A stretch of DNA of 16,381 nt from NCBI GenBank assembly GCA_045655865.1, contig JAZOQB010000026.1, positions 1 through 16,381 of the forward strand, in the 5' to 3' direction. Below the pieces are notes generated by a model. The model searched no databases, was not told where the DNA came from, and saw only the letters and a list, made by a program, of their open reading frames with translations. Both the position numbers and the translations under genes were made by a program. Origin of the DNA: RGIG5579 sp045655865 (lineage in GTDB: Bacteria; Bacillota; Clostridia; Oscillospirales; SIG627). Positions within the stretch are counted from its first letter, which is position 1, and each line of letters opens with the position of its first letter. Below, piece after piece: positions 1 to 6,795 of this stretch.

Positions 1-212
1 GTGCACTCACCGTTGAAGTTTGCGCGCAGCCCGTCAATGATCTCCTGGCTGACACCCTCAATGATACCAACTTCGTGCTCAGTGGCCCAGGTCATTTCGT
101 TTTCTACAACCTCAACAAATTTTTCCCCGCCGGCTTTGCAAAGGGGGCAGACTTCAGGTCTGTTTTCGGATACTACGATTTCTCCGCAAATGGTGCATTT
201 CCATTTTTTCAT
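1..212 (-). CDS. Rubrerythrin-family peroxidase with N-terminal rubredoxin domain (5' part only)
   Basis: Only the first 70 codons are present; the gene runs off the left edge. The protein starts with a rubredoxin-type iron knuckle: two CxxC pairs, C6/C9 (CTIC) and C22/C25 (CPLC). It continues into the start of a ferritin-like domain (EHEVGIIEG, then LRANFNGEC at about 62-70), the layout of clostridial reverse rubrerythrin / NADH peroxidase proteins. In that family the rubredoxin iron passes electrons to a di-iron site that reduces H2O2 or O2 in the cytoplasm, protecting anaerobes. The di-iron ligands lie mostly outside the window, so activity cannot be checked. The start is the ATG at 210-212, preceded by AAGGAG. 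It has its own perfect promoter and palindromic sites upstream, so stress-responsive control is likely by inference. A plain rubrerythrin is the main alternative. Confidence 0.85.
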   Translation of the reverse strand, partial: MKKWKCTICGEIVVSENRPEVCPLCKAGGEKFVEVVENEMTWATEHEVGIIEGVSQEIIDGLRANFNGEC

Positions 213-238
213 TTTATTATTCTCCTTCATTTGTGATG

Positions 239-260
239 ATTCTTAATAAGAATTGTTCTT
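239..260. promoter_or_regulatory. Palindromic operator-like site just downstream of the rubrerythrin promoter
   Basis: Bases 239-253 form a perfect 7-1-7 inverted repeat, ATTCTTA-A-TAAGAAT. The half-site recurs once more, giving TTCTT (240-244), AAGAA (248-252) and TTCTT (256-260) at a regular 8-bp step. The block lies about 7 to 21 bases after the predicted transcription start of the rubrerythrin gene, a good place for a repressor. The 7-1-7 geometry is that of Fur/PerR-family boxes, but the bases do not match the PerR consensus well, so the regulator is not identified. Confidence 0.5.
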
Positions 261-266
261 TTTAAG

Positions 267-295
267 ATTATAACATCGGTGACAAATTTTGTCAA
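267..295 (-). promoter_or_regulatory. Consensus sigma-A promoter of the rubrerythrin-family gene
   Basis: On the minus strand TTGACA (290-295) and TATAAT (267-272) are separated by exactly 17 bp, a perfect match to the housekeeping consensus. The predicted start near 260 leaves a leader of about 48 nt. A second perfect 7-1-7 palindrome, TGACAAA-T-TTTGTCA (280-294), overlaps the -35 box and spacer. Confidence 0.88.
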
Positions 296-316
296 GCATT
301 TTTATAAAATATTTTA

Positions 317-345
317 TTGCACGCCTTTTCTTTTTATGGTACAAT
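317..345 (+). promoter_or_regulatory. Probable sigma-A promoter of the DUF1643 gene
   Basis: TTGCAC (317-322) and TACAAT (340-345) are spaced by 17 bp, 31 bp ahead of the chosen start codon. The location excludes the longer open frame beginning at 317, which would start inside the -35 box. Confidence 0.65.
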
Positions 346-376
346 TGATAAAGAAAATTTTGGAAGGAGAGAGAGG

Positions 377-991
377 ATGCATATTCCACAAAGCGATACA
401 TCGTTAATTTCGATTTTGTCGTTTGAAGATGCATTGACCGGCAGCGCAGAAAAACATTACGATCCTCTGCGCTGGATCTATGTTCCTGATTTCTATTCTG
501 AATACCGATATATTTTAGGCACTAGGGGGAACAAACCGCTAATTTGTATCGGAATCAATCCTTCCACGGCGGAGCCGGATCATCTGGATAACACCCTCTC
601 CTCAGTTCAGCGCATCGCCCTTTCAAACGGTTTTGATTCTTTTCTCATGTTTAATGTGTATGCTCAGCGCGCAACAGACCCGGATCACATGGAAAAAAAC
701 ATGAATCGTTCCCTTCACGAAGAAAATTTAAAAGCGTTTGAATATGTTCTGTCCAACATTTGCGGTTCGGAACCTGCCATCTGGGCAGCGTGGGGAACGA
801 TTATTGAAAAAAGAGACTATCTCTCTGCATGTGTTCGAGACATGATTGAGATTGGAAAACGATACTGTGCCCGATGGTACACCGTAGGAAACCGATCCAA
901 AAAGGCTGGTCATCCGCATCATCCGTTGTACTTGAAAAAAGATTCTCCGATCGTGCCATTTAATATAGAAGAATATCTTGAAGGATTCTAA
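377..991 (+). CDS. DUF1643 family protein of unknown function
   Basis: This 204-residue protein carries the hallmarks of the DUF1643 family: GINPSTA at 59-65, NVYAQRATDP at 93-102, WAAWG at 136-140 and GHPHHPLYLKKD at 178-189. The family is widespread in bacteria, usually as a single cytoplasmic domain of about 150-200 residues, and I know of no established biochemical role. The conserved Asn/Ser/Thr, Arg/Asp and His clusters suggest an enzyme, but that is inference. No signal peptide or membrane segment is visible. The ATG at 377 is chosen because GGAAGGAGAGAGAGG lies directly upstream and a promoter occupies 317-345. It is divergent from the rubrerythrin gene, and a lipoprotein gene follows 5 bp after its stop, so the two probably form one transcript. 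Confidence 0.85.
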   Translation: MHIPQSDTSLISILSFEDALTGSAEKHYDPLRWIYVPDFYSEYRYILGTRGNKPLICIGINPSTAEPDHLDNTLSSVQRIALSNGFDSFLMFNVYAQRATDPDHMEKNMNRSLHEENLKAFEYVLSNICGSEPAIWAAWGTIIEKRDYLSACVRDMIEIGKRYCARWYTVGNRSKKAGHPHHPLYLKKDSPIVPFNIEEYLEGF

Positions 992-996
992 TTATT

Positions 997-1371
997 ATGA
1001 AACGAACAACCACTATTTTGCTTATATTCATTCTCACTCTCCTTTTTTCTTCTTGTGGCAACACCATCCCCAACTCCCAAGAGGCAAAAGATAAGTTGGA
1101 GGATTTGGGATATGCGGTAAACGTTTCCCTGTATTATGGGGAAGAGGCAAAAAAACTTTTTCGTGTAGATCAAATCACCATTTTAAATGCTGAAATTGAT
1201 AGAGAGCAATTCATTCAAGTTTACTTTTTTACAAACGAAGCCGATACCCAAACTTTCTATAATGAGTATTCCGCCACATTAACTTCAGGTGTGGAGGTTG
1301 TCAAAAAAAATAAGTTTTCTATTTACCGTGGTTCCCAAGAAGCGGTAGCTGATTTTCTAGGTAAGGTATAA
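997..1371 (+). CDS. Small predicted lipoprotein, function unknown
   Basis: A 124-residue protein with a classic lipoprotein signal: basic start MKRTTT, hydrophobic core (residues 7-17) and cysteine at position 20 within LLFSSCG. The expected mature form is a lipid-anchored domain of about 105 residues on the outer face of the membrane. The mature part mixes charged helices and beta-like stretches (VNVSLYYG, FIQVYFFTNEA, KFSIYRGSQEA). I do not recognise a family. The -3 residue of the lipobox is Phe rather than the favoured Leu, but the overall signal is convincing. It follows the DUF1643 gene by 5 bp, with only a weak ribosome site (AAGGAT about 11 bases upstream), so translation may be coupled. 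No terminator is evident before the tRNA promoter. Confidence 0.75.
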   Translation: MKRTTTILLIFILTLLFSSCGNTIPNSQEAKDKLEDLGYAVNVSLYYGEEAKKLFRVDQITILNAEIDREQFIQVYFFTNEADTQTFYNEYSATLTSGVEVVKKNKFSIYRGSQEAVADFLGKV

Positions 1372-1407
1372 GAAAATCGTTTTGAAAAGCAATTATTCCG
1401 GCTTTGC

Positions 1408-1436
1408 TTGACAAACCAAGCGCTTCGACCTATAAT
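1408..1436 (+). promoter_or_regulatory. Consensus sigma-A promoter of tRNA-Arg
   Basis: TTGACA (1408-1413), 17-bp spacer, TATAAT (1431-1436): an exact consensus match. Transcription should start near 1443, giving a 5' leader of about 47 nt before the mature tRNA. Confidence 0.9.
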
Positions 1437-1489
1437 CAACCATGTCCTTTAAAAGCCGATTTTGTCTAATGACAATTATTTTGCATTTT

Positions 1490-1564
1490 GTCCCCTTAGT
1501 TAAATGGATATAATAAACCCCTCCTAAGGGTTAGTTGTGAGTTCGATTCTCGCAGGGGACGCCA
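1490..1564 (+). tRNA. tRNA-Arg (anticodon CCU), CCA encoded
   Basis: The sequence folds into a full cloverleaf. The acceptor arm is GTCCCCT (1490-1496) with AGGGGAC (1554-1560). The D stem is GTTA/TAAT with GG in the loop. The anticodon stem is AACCC/GGGTT around the loop CTCCTAA, which gives anticodon CCT. The variable loop has 4 nt. The T stem GTGAG/CTCGC encloses TTCGATT. G73 is followed by an encoded CCA (1562-1564). It reads AGG arginine codons. It stands alone, with its own perfect promoter and terminator, between two unrelated gene pairs. I saw no copy of its 3' end elsewhere in the window that would mark an integrated element. Confidence 0.97.
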
Positions 1565-1608
1565 AAAAGTGCCGAAACGCTATGTTTCGGCACTTTTGCT
1601 TTTATTTT
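1565..1608 (+). terminator. Rho-independent terminator of tRNA-Arg, probably bidirectional
   Basis: A 14-bp perfect stem, AAAAGTGCCGAAAC (1565-1578) with GTTTCGGCACTTTT (1584-1597), has a 5-nt loop and is followed by GCTTTTATTTTC. Read on the other strand it is followed by TTTTTGGC, so it can also stop leftward transcripts from the ATPase gene ending at 1647. Confidence 0.92.
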
Positions 1609-1646
1609 CATGCATTGTAGAATAAATTGTTTTGAATGATAACTTT

Positions 1647-2723
1647 TTATCCGTTCAAAATTTCCTCTATTAATGAGGTGCTCATGGCGCTTAGTTTCTC
1701 GAAATCCATTGCTTCAATGTAGATTTCTTCAAGCTGAGAATGTGCTTTGCTGGCTTCATGGAAAGCATCAACGGCACCATTGATGAGCATTTCCGTGCAC
1801 TTTCTTCCAAAGCGTATTTTCTGGCGGTTGTTTGTGATTTTTTCCTTATCTACAAAACGCTGCATATTGATGTAGTGATAGTTTTTACTGTTATCTTCTG
1901 AATCGTAGTCTTTTTCACCAATGACAAAAGAGCATTTTAACCGTGGGAAATATAAAGCATCCAAAAGCTCCGGAAACAGAGGGGAATAGCTTTTCCACAC
2001 CTCTTGCTCTGCCACAATTGCCTTTTCATAGATCATTTGAAGGTAATGATAGGATGTAAATGCTATATCTTCAATCAAATAAATATCATTACTGAGCTTT
2101 TCAAAGCTATCAAGCCTTATAACTCCTCTAAGGTTTACTGTTGAGGTGAGCCTGGTTTCTTCATAAAAGCCGGATCCCTTTTTTAGAAACTTTCCGGATA
2201 GTCTTTCGATGCTATGTTTCATCTTGTCTGGGATGAGTGCACTTTCGCCGATTCGATAGATCTCGTTATCAATTTCCCCTGCAGCTTTCAGAAAACGATA
2301 CGCTCTTCTATAATAGCGGTTTTTTTCTTGAATGGAACGAATGATATTTCCTTTTTGTTTCAAAAGAATTGATTTATCCCAAAAAGCACCGGTATTTACA
2401 ATATTTTCAACTACTCCGGGATACTTAGGGTCGGTTGTGTGAGGACTGGTGCCATCCAAAATTGCAACGTTTTTTTCGCGGATCAAAACACCGTCCAGAG
2501 ATTTTGGGTCAGAAGAACAGAGAAATTGATCGACTGTAAACCCGCGCTCTTGTGCTTGGTTTGCCAGAGACCGCATGAGACATGATTTTCCGGTTCCGGG
2601 TCCTCCTTTAATGATATAGATAGCTTGGAGCAAATTAGGATTGAAAACTTCACTGAAATGATTGGAAAAACCTTGTGTGGTATTGGCAGAAGCCAAAAAA
2701 ATCCGGTCGGTGTTAGTTAACAT
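1647..2723 (-). CDS. PRK06851-type P-loop ATPase with a degenerate second nucleotide site
   Basis: A 358-residue cytoplasmic protein. The N-terminal half has a clear Walker A, GGPGTGKS (40-47), after the conserved lead-in NTTQGFSNHF, and a Walker-B-like strand VAILDG (86-91) followed by TSPHTTDPKYPG. From memory, proteins of the PRK06851 type are duplicated P-loop proteins of about this length with a second Walker A in the C-terminal half. Here that half keeps the surrounding pattern (NLRGVIRLDSFEKL at 197-210, then IYLIEDIAFTSYHYL and LDALYFPRLKCSFV), but the expected GxPGTGKS is replaced by residues near 217-226 with no glycine or lysine. The second site therefore should not bind ATP in the usual way. 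Cellular role unknown. The start ATG (2721-2723) has AAGGGG six bases upstream, buried in a predicted hairpin. It follows pcrA by 60 bp and no own promoter is obvious. Confidence 0.7.
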   Translation of the reverse strand: MLTNTDRIFLASANTTQGFSNHFSEVFNPNLLQAIYIIKGGPGTGKSCLMRSLANQAQERGFTVDQFLCSSDPKSLDGVLIREKNVAILDGTSPHTTDPKYPGVVENIVNTGAFWDKSILLKQKGNIIRSIQEKNRYYRRAYRFLKAAGEIDNEIYRIGESALIPDKMKHSIERLSGKFLKKGSGFYEETRLTSTVNLRGVIRLDSFEKLSNDIYLIEDIAFTSYHYLQMIYEKAIVAEQEVWKSYSPLFPELLDALYFPRLKCSFVIGEKDYDSEDNSKNYHYINMQRFVDKEKITNNRQKIRFGRKCTEMLINGAVDAFHEASKAHSQLEEIYIEAMDFEKLSAMSTSLIEEILNG

Positions 2724-2778
2724 AAAACGCCCCTTTTCACGAAAATACTTAGTGTATCTTATGAAAAAGAGGCGTTTT
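2724..2778 (-). promoter_or_regulatory. Stem-loop that buries the ATPase ribosome-binding site
   Basis: On the leftward transcript, AAAACGCCTCTTTT (2765-2778) can pair over 14 positions, one of them a U-G wobble, with AAAAGGGGCGTTTT (2724-2737); the loop is 27 nt. The right arm contains the AAGGGG ribosome site and touches the ATG at 2723. It could block translation, or act as a weak pcrA terminator, although only four U residues close the stem. Confidence 0.6.
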
Positions 2779-2783
2779 TGTTA

Positions 2784-5192
2784 CTATGCTTTTGTAAGCT
2801 TGGCGTAACTTGCCATTAATTTTTTTGTTCCTGTAAAATCAAATTGAATTTGATAGAGTACATCGCCGCCGTAATCTTTGGCGCTTTCAATGGTGCCTGC
2901 ACCAAAAAGAGGGTGTATTACTCGATCACCCGGATAGAAGCGCGGAGGCTTTTCCTTTTGGGGGGAAGGAGAAGAAGATCTTGGCTTTTGTGCGTTGCGG
3001 ATCGGATCAGAAGAGGGACTTCTTTCAAAGGAGGAGACGGAGTAAATTTTAAATTTGCGCTCATAGGGATTCAGATTTGACATGCTATCCTGTGAAAGGG
3101 GAGTGTACAGGTTTCGATAAATACAGTCATCCGGAATCTCTTCAACAAAGCGGGAGACTTTGTTGCAGTTTGTACGGCCGTACAGCATTCTTTGATAGCA
3201 ACAGGTCATAAATAACTCCTCCTTTGCCCGCGTCATGGCGACGTAGGCAAGGCGCCGTTCTTCTTCCAGATCGGCAGCAGTCAGAGCTGATTGAGAGGAG
3301 GGGAACAAATTTTCTTCCATTCCGGAAAGAAAAACAATGGGGAATTCCAAACCTTTCGCGGCATGTATCGTCATGAGGACCACAGAATCTGAAGTCTTGT
3401 CATACTGGTCCACATCGCTAACCAGGGCCACCTCTTCCAGAAATTCAGCTAAAGATCCGTTGACACTGCGTTCTTCAAAAGCAACTGCAGAAGAGATGAG
3501 TTCTTCCACGTTCTTTCTGCGTTCTTCGTTCAACTCACCTTGAAGCGAAGCCCAATAACCGCTTTTGTCTAAAATAGCGTGAATCGTTTCGGAAGGGGTA
3601 TGCTCTGATGCGTATTTTGAGAGATATTCAATAAGATCAATAAAGTCTGAAAGTTTTCCGTGACTTCTTTTAATTTCTTCAAAGTCTGCGCTGTTGGCGA
3701 GAATCTGATAAAGAGAGATCCCGTTTTGATTTGCCAGTGCCTGGGCCTTCTCCAAAGTGGTGGATCCGATGCCGCGTCTTGGAACATTGATAATTCGATT
3801 TAAACTTACAAAATCGTTTTTGTTATTTAATAATCGAAGATATGCCAAAACATCTTTGATCTCTGCGTGGTCATAGAAACGTAGTCCTGCTAAAAGCCGA
3901 TGGGGGATTCCGGACTTGGTAAATACAGTTTCTAATACGTTGGATTGTGCTTTGGTTCGGTATAAAACGGCAAAATTTCGATACGGTCTGCGCTCGTTTG
4001 TAACGATCTTGGCAATGGTATCTGCAATGAAAGAAGCTTCCTTTTCTTGATCCTGGAGCTGATGCATACTGATGCGTCTGCCAATTCTGTTTTTGCTCCA
4101 AAGTTTTTTTCCACGACGTGCCTCGTTGTTGGCGATGACCGAGTTGGCTGCCTCTAAAATGTTTCGGGTAGATCGATAATTTTGTTCTAAGAGGATTACA
4201 TTGGTGTTGGCAAATTGCTGATCAAAATTTAAAATATTTTCTACCGCGGCACCGCGGAACTTATAAATGCTTTGGTCATCATCGCCAACCACCATCACGT
4301 TCCCGCATTCGCCGGCAATCAATTTCATTAAAAGGTACTGTGCGTGATTCGTGTCCTGGTATTCATCTACAAAAATATAGCGGAACTTATTTTGGCACCA
4401 TCTTAGAGCTTCATTGTTTTCACTCAAGAGAAGCACGGTGTTAAAAATCAAATCATCAAAATCCATGGCATTCGCATCCACCAAGCGTTTTTGATATTCT
4501 TGATAGATTCTGGCACAAATGCGACGTTTTTCGCTGCCTTGATTTTTACTTTTAAAATCCTCCGGTGTCTGCAGAGCGTTTTTTGCACGAGAAATTACGT
4601 TATTGATGAATTTTGGGGTTAGTTCTTCGTCGTCAATTTCATTTTCTTTTAGGAGAGTAGAAATAATTTTTTTACTATCATCTTGATCATAAATTGTAAA
4701 ATCTTTACCGTAGGAGGTCAAATCACCAAATCGTTTTAAAAGTCGAACACAGACAGAGTGAAAAGTCCCGGACCAGATGTCTAATGCATTTTCACCCACT
4801 TCACTCCGAAGTCTTTCTTTAATTTCTCCGGCAGCTTTGTTTGTGAACGTGATGGCTAAGATTCGATCGGGAGGACAGGGATTGTTTGCAAATCCCATTA
4901 AAATTGGTTCTAAGATCGAACGATCATAGAGCTCCGAATTCTCTGCCATTGTTCTGAGCATTTCAAGTTCTGCCGGTGAGGCTTGAATCTCGCAATCGGA
5001 ATGATAGGCGTTTCCGTATCGAATCAGGTAGGAAATTCGATTAATCAGAACTGTGGTTTTTCCGCTGCCGGCCCCGGCAATCACTAAAACCGCTCCGTCG
5101 GGAGCTAGTACCGCTTTTTGCTGTTGCTCGTTCAAAAAAGAATAATAATTTGAAAAAAGTGCCTTTTTAATGTCTTGTAATTCGCTTGACAT
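2784..5192 (-). CDS. pcrA: ATP-dependent DNA helicase of the PcrA/UvrD family
   Basis: An 802-residue superfamily 1A 3'-5' DNA helicase; in Gram-positives PcrA works in repair, plasmid replication and removal of stalled RNA polymerase or RecA. All motifs are visible: Q motif (LNEQQQKAV, 20-28), I AGAGSGKT (39-46), Ia TFTNKAA (115-121), Ib TFHS (143-146), II VDEYQDTN (275-282), III GDDDQSIYKFRGA (303-315), IV LEQNYRST (335-342), V TIHAAKGLEF (608-617) and VI EERRLAYVAMTRA (644-656). A Ser/Pro-rich linker (about 720-750) leads to the C-terminal GDRVIHPLFGAGTI domain (755-768), which in PcrA contacts RNA polymerase. An insertion of roughly 40 residues lies between motifs I and Ia (about 60-106). 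The ATG at 5192 has AAAGGAG 11 bases upstream. It is transcribed divergently from the DUF1273 gene. Confidence 0.96.
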   Translation of the reverse strand: MSSELQDIKKALFSNYYSFLNEQQQKAVLAPDGAVLVIAGAGSGKTTVLINRISYLIRYGNAYHSDCEIQASPAELEMLRTMAENSELYDRSILEPILMGFANNPCPPDRILAITFTNKAAGEIKERLRSEVGENALDIWSGTFHSVCVRLLKRFGDLTSYGKDFTIYDQDDSKKIISTLLKENEIDDEELTPKFINNVISRAKNALQTPEDFKSKNQGSEKRRICARIYQEYQKRLVDANAMDFDDLIFNTVLLLSENNEALRWCQNKFRYIFVDEYQDTNHAQYLLMKLIAGECGNVMVVGDDDQSIYKFRGAAVENILNFDQQFANTNVILLEQNYRSTRNILEAANSVIANNEARRGKKLWSKNRIGRRISMHQLQDQEKEASFIADTIAKIVTNERRPYRNFAVLYRTKAQSNVLETVFTKSGIPHRLLAGLRFYDHAEIKDVLAYLRLLNNKNDFVSLNRIINVPRRGIGSTTLEKAQALANQNGISLYQILANSADFEEIKRSHGKLSDFIDLIEYLSKYASEHTPSETIHAILDKSGYWASLQGELNEERRKNVEELISSAVAFEERSVNGSLAEFLEEVALVSDVDQYDKTSDSVVLMTIHAAKGLEFPIVFLSGMEENLFPSSQSALTAADLEEERRLAYVAMTRAKEELFMTCCYQRMLYGRTNCNKVSRFVEEIPDDCIYRNLYTPLSQDSMSNLNPYERKFKIYSVSSFERSPSSDPIRNAQKPRSSSPSPQKEKPPRFYPGDRVIHPLFGAGTIESAKDYGGDVLYQIQFDFTGTKKLMASYAKLTKA

Positions 5193-5222
5193 GACTATTC
5201 TCGCTCCTTTGTTTTCAAGCTT

Positions 5223-5251
5223 ATTTTACAATAGAAGATAAAAAAAGTAAA
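5223..5251 (-). promoter_or_regulatory. Possible sigma-A promoter of pcrA
   Basis: On the minus strand TTTACT (5246-5251) and TAAAAT (5223-5228) are spaced by 17 bp and lie 31 bp ahead of the pcrA start codon. The -35 match is 4 of 6 and the -10 match 5 of 6, in A/T-rich sequence, so this is a moderate call. Confidence 0.45.
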
Positions 5252-5277
5252 GACGGAAAAAGAATTTGTGCTTTTTC

Positions 5278-5306
5278 TTGAAACAAAAAGAAAAGGATGA
5301 TATACT
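5278..5306 (+). promoter_or_regulatory. Sigma-A promoter of the DUF1273 gene with extended -10
   Basis: TTGAAA (5278-5283), 17-bp spacer, TATACT (5301-5306), with TG one base before the -10 box (5298-5299), which makes an extended -10 element. It sits 21 bp before the start codon. Confidence 0.75.
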
Positions 5307-5327
5307 ACTGCATGAGGTGAGATAGAA

Positions 5328-5837
5328 ATGATTGATAAAATCACTTCCTGCGCGTTTACCGGGCATCGGCCCAAAACCTTTTCATTTGGTTATGATGAGT
5401 CCTCTCCGGAATTTGCGGAATTATATTCGAAAATTAAAAATCTTATCATTCAGGTATGTAATCATGGCTGCAGGACTTTTTTGTGTGGAATGGCGGAAGG
5501 TGTAGACCTTTGGTGCGCAGAGATTGTTTTAGAGCTGAAAGATCAATTCTCTCCGCCGCTATCGATTTGCGCTGTGGTTCCTTATTTGACGCAGCCTGCA
5601 CCTATGACGGCGAAAAATAAGGAGCGCTACCGTAAAATCATGGAGCTTTCCAAAGCTCGCTTCTTGGTTTCCCGTCGCTATTCCAAATTTTGTTTTCAAA
5701 AGCGCAATCGTTTTCTCGTTGATAATTCCGATGCTGTTATCGCTGTGTTGAAGCCGGGAGAAGAGCACTCCGGTACGGCTCAGACCATTCGGTATGCACG
5801 CCGAAAAAAGAAAAAAATTTGGATTATTTCTGCATAA
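5328..5837 (+). CDS. DUF1273 (YpsA-like, SLOG superfamily) protein
   Basis: A 169-residue cytoplasmic protein with the DUF1273 pattern: CAFTGHRP at 8-15, GMAEGVDLWCAEIVL at 54-68, RNRFLVDNSDAVIAVL at 126-141, and GEEHSGTAQTIRYA at 144-157 before a basic tail (RRKKKK) and final strand. The fold is related to the SLOG/LOG nucleotide-binding Rossmann proteins. Family members include Bacillus YpsA, reported to affect cell division; the reaction or ligand is not settled. Length is close to the usual 170-190. The ATG at 5328 has GAGGTGA seven bases upstream and a strong extended -10 promoter. It is transcribed alone, divergent from pcrA, and ends at a terminator shared with the M42 operon. Linking it to nucleotide sensing here would be inference. 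Confidence 0.85.
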   Translation: MIDKITSCAFTGHRPKTFSFGYDESSPEFAELYSKIKNLIIQVCNHGCRTFLCGMAEGVDLWCAEIVLELKDQFSPPLSICAVVPYLTQPAPMTAKNKERYRKIMELSKARFLVSRRYSKFCFQKRNRFLVDNSDAVIAVLKPGEEHSGTAQTIRYARRKKKKIWIISA

Positions 5838-5868
5838 AACTTTGGGATGAATGTTCTGTTTTTAGTAT

Positions 5869-5902
5869 AAAGAAGGCCAAGCGATATTGCTTGGCCTTCT
5901 TT
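5869..5902. terminator. Bidirectional Rho-independent terminator between convergent genes
   Basis: A 14-bp perfect stem, AAAGAAGGCCAAGC (5869-5882) with GCTTGGCCTTCTTT (5889-5902), has a 6-nt loop. T-rich sequence follows on both strands. It closes the DUF1273 transcript from the left and the M42 operon from the right; the stop codon of the last M42-like gene (5902-5904) touches the stem. Confidence 0.92.
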
Positions 5903-6795
5903 TATGAAAAGTTCTCATTGAGAAATTTTGCAAGAAAGATTTCAAGATTATAACAGGAAGATTTATAGATTTTTTCTTCTTTCTTATCCGGAAAGCGTGC
6001 TGGGAGAGCAAAGGAGATGATTGGGATATCCGAATAGGAGATTACCGTTTCTGCCTTGGTTACACTCTTATCAACCACCAAAGAAAGCAGGGGAAGCGTT
6101 TCTCTTTTTTCAATATCGAGGGCACGTTGCAAAAGAGTTTTCTGTGCAAAAGCTTTTCCGTCTTTTATCAGCAAAAGCGGGCTGTCTTCTGGATTTTCGG
6201 TGCGCCCAAGCAAAACTACAAGATCCGGTCTTTCGCGTTTTATGAGATTCACTTCGCTTTGTGCGCGCGTTTCAAAGCCTGTCGTAAATGCAAAACAAAC
6301 ATCGTTTTGAAAATTTGTTTCGATCAGCCGACACATAATGGCCAAAAGAGCGTAGCGGGAAGCGAAACGCCCGAAAATACAGTCAACGTCCTCTTTAAAA
6401 TCTGTCTTGATTCGAAACGCTTCGCCCGGAATTGGAGAATTTTTCACATAATAGCTGTTTTTTTGCTTAGAATGAAAAAGAGAATATCTCACACCTTTGG
6501 AATCGGAAAGTTCTTCCCCTGTGATCGATTCCAGAGAGAGAGAACCGGTTGGAGCCAAATATCCTTTTCCTTTTTCTGAATACAGACACAAAAATCCGGG
6601 AACATCCAGCGGGGCAGTTATGAGGATTTTTTTTGGTTGATTTCCGCATCCTTTTTTTCGAACGATAAGGTTACCGGAAGCATCAAAAAAAGTTGAAAAA
6701 GTTTGGGAAAACTTAGAATTCAAGTGCCTGGAAAGGGAAGATTCAGATCCGGAAATGTTAAGAGGAGCCGAAAGTTCATTGATTCTATTAAGCAT
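5902..6795 (-). CDS. M42 peptidase paralog lacking metal ligands (probable pseudoenzyme)
   Basis: A 297-residue protein that aligns along its length with its upstream neighbour, an M42 aminopeptidase, but is about 50 residues shorter. The metal-binding positions are changed. The His of HxD is P62 (only D64 kept). The Asp of LDNR is A145 (R147 kept). The Glu-Glu pair is T172/G173, the Asp of VLD is L196, and the His of YIHGP is D270. Flanking hydrophobic strands (KKILITAPLDVPGF, LVVLL, PIISFALPARF) are intact and the frame is open, so this looks like a maintained non-catalytic protein, perhaps a subunit or regulator of the neighbouring peptidases (inference). The ATG at 6793-6795 is chosen because AAAAGGAGG (6802-6810) is six bases upstream; longer starts lie inside the neighbour. 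It overlaps the previous gene by 8 bp and ends at the shared terminator. Confidence 0.8.
   Translation of the reverse strand: MLNRINELSAPLNISGSESSLSRHLNSKFSQTFSTFFDASGNLIVRKKGCGNQPKKILITAPLDVPGFLCLYSEKGKGYLAPTGSLSLESITGEELSDSKGVRYSLFHSKQKNSYYVKNSPIPGEAFRIKTDFKEDVDCIFGRFASRYALLAIMCRLIETNFQNDVCFAFTTGFETRAQSEVNLIKRERPDLVVLLGRTENPEDSPLLLIKDGKAFAQKTLLQRALDIEKRETLPLLSLVVDKSVTKAETVISYSDIPIISFALPARFPDKKEEKIYKSSCYNLEIFLAKFLNENFS

Noticed and set aside
239..253. PerR box upstream of the rubrerythrin gene
   Set aside because: The spacing is right, but only a few bases match the TTATAATnATTATAA consensus, so it is reported only as an unassigned palindrome.
317..376. 20-residue N-terminal extension of the DUF1643 protein
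   Set aside because: Begins inside the -35 box of the gene's promoter; the internal ATG has the ribosome site.
1490..1564. tRNA-Arg as an integration site for a mobile element
   Set aside because: I saw no second copy of the tRNA 3' end, no integrase and no compositional break nearby.
6127..6579. 150-residue open frame antisense to the third M42-like gene
   Set aside because: It made me ask whether the degenerate M42 is the shadow instead, but the M42 frame aligns with its neighbour over its whole length and has AAAAGGAGG at the right distance.
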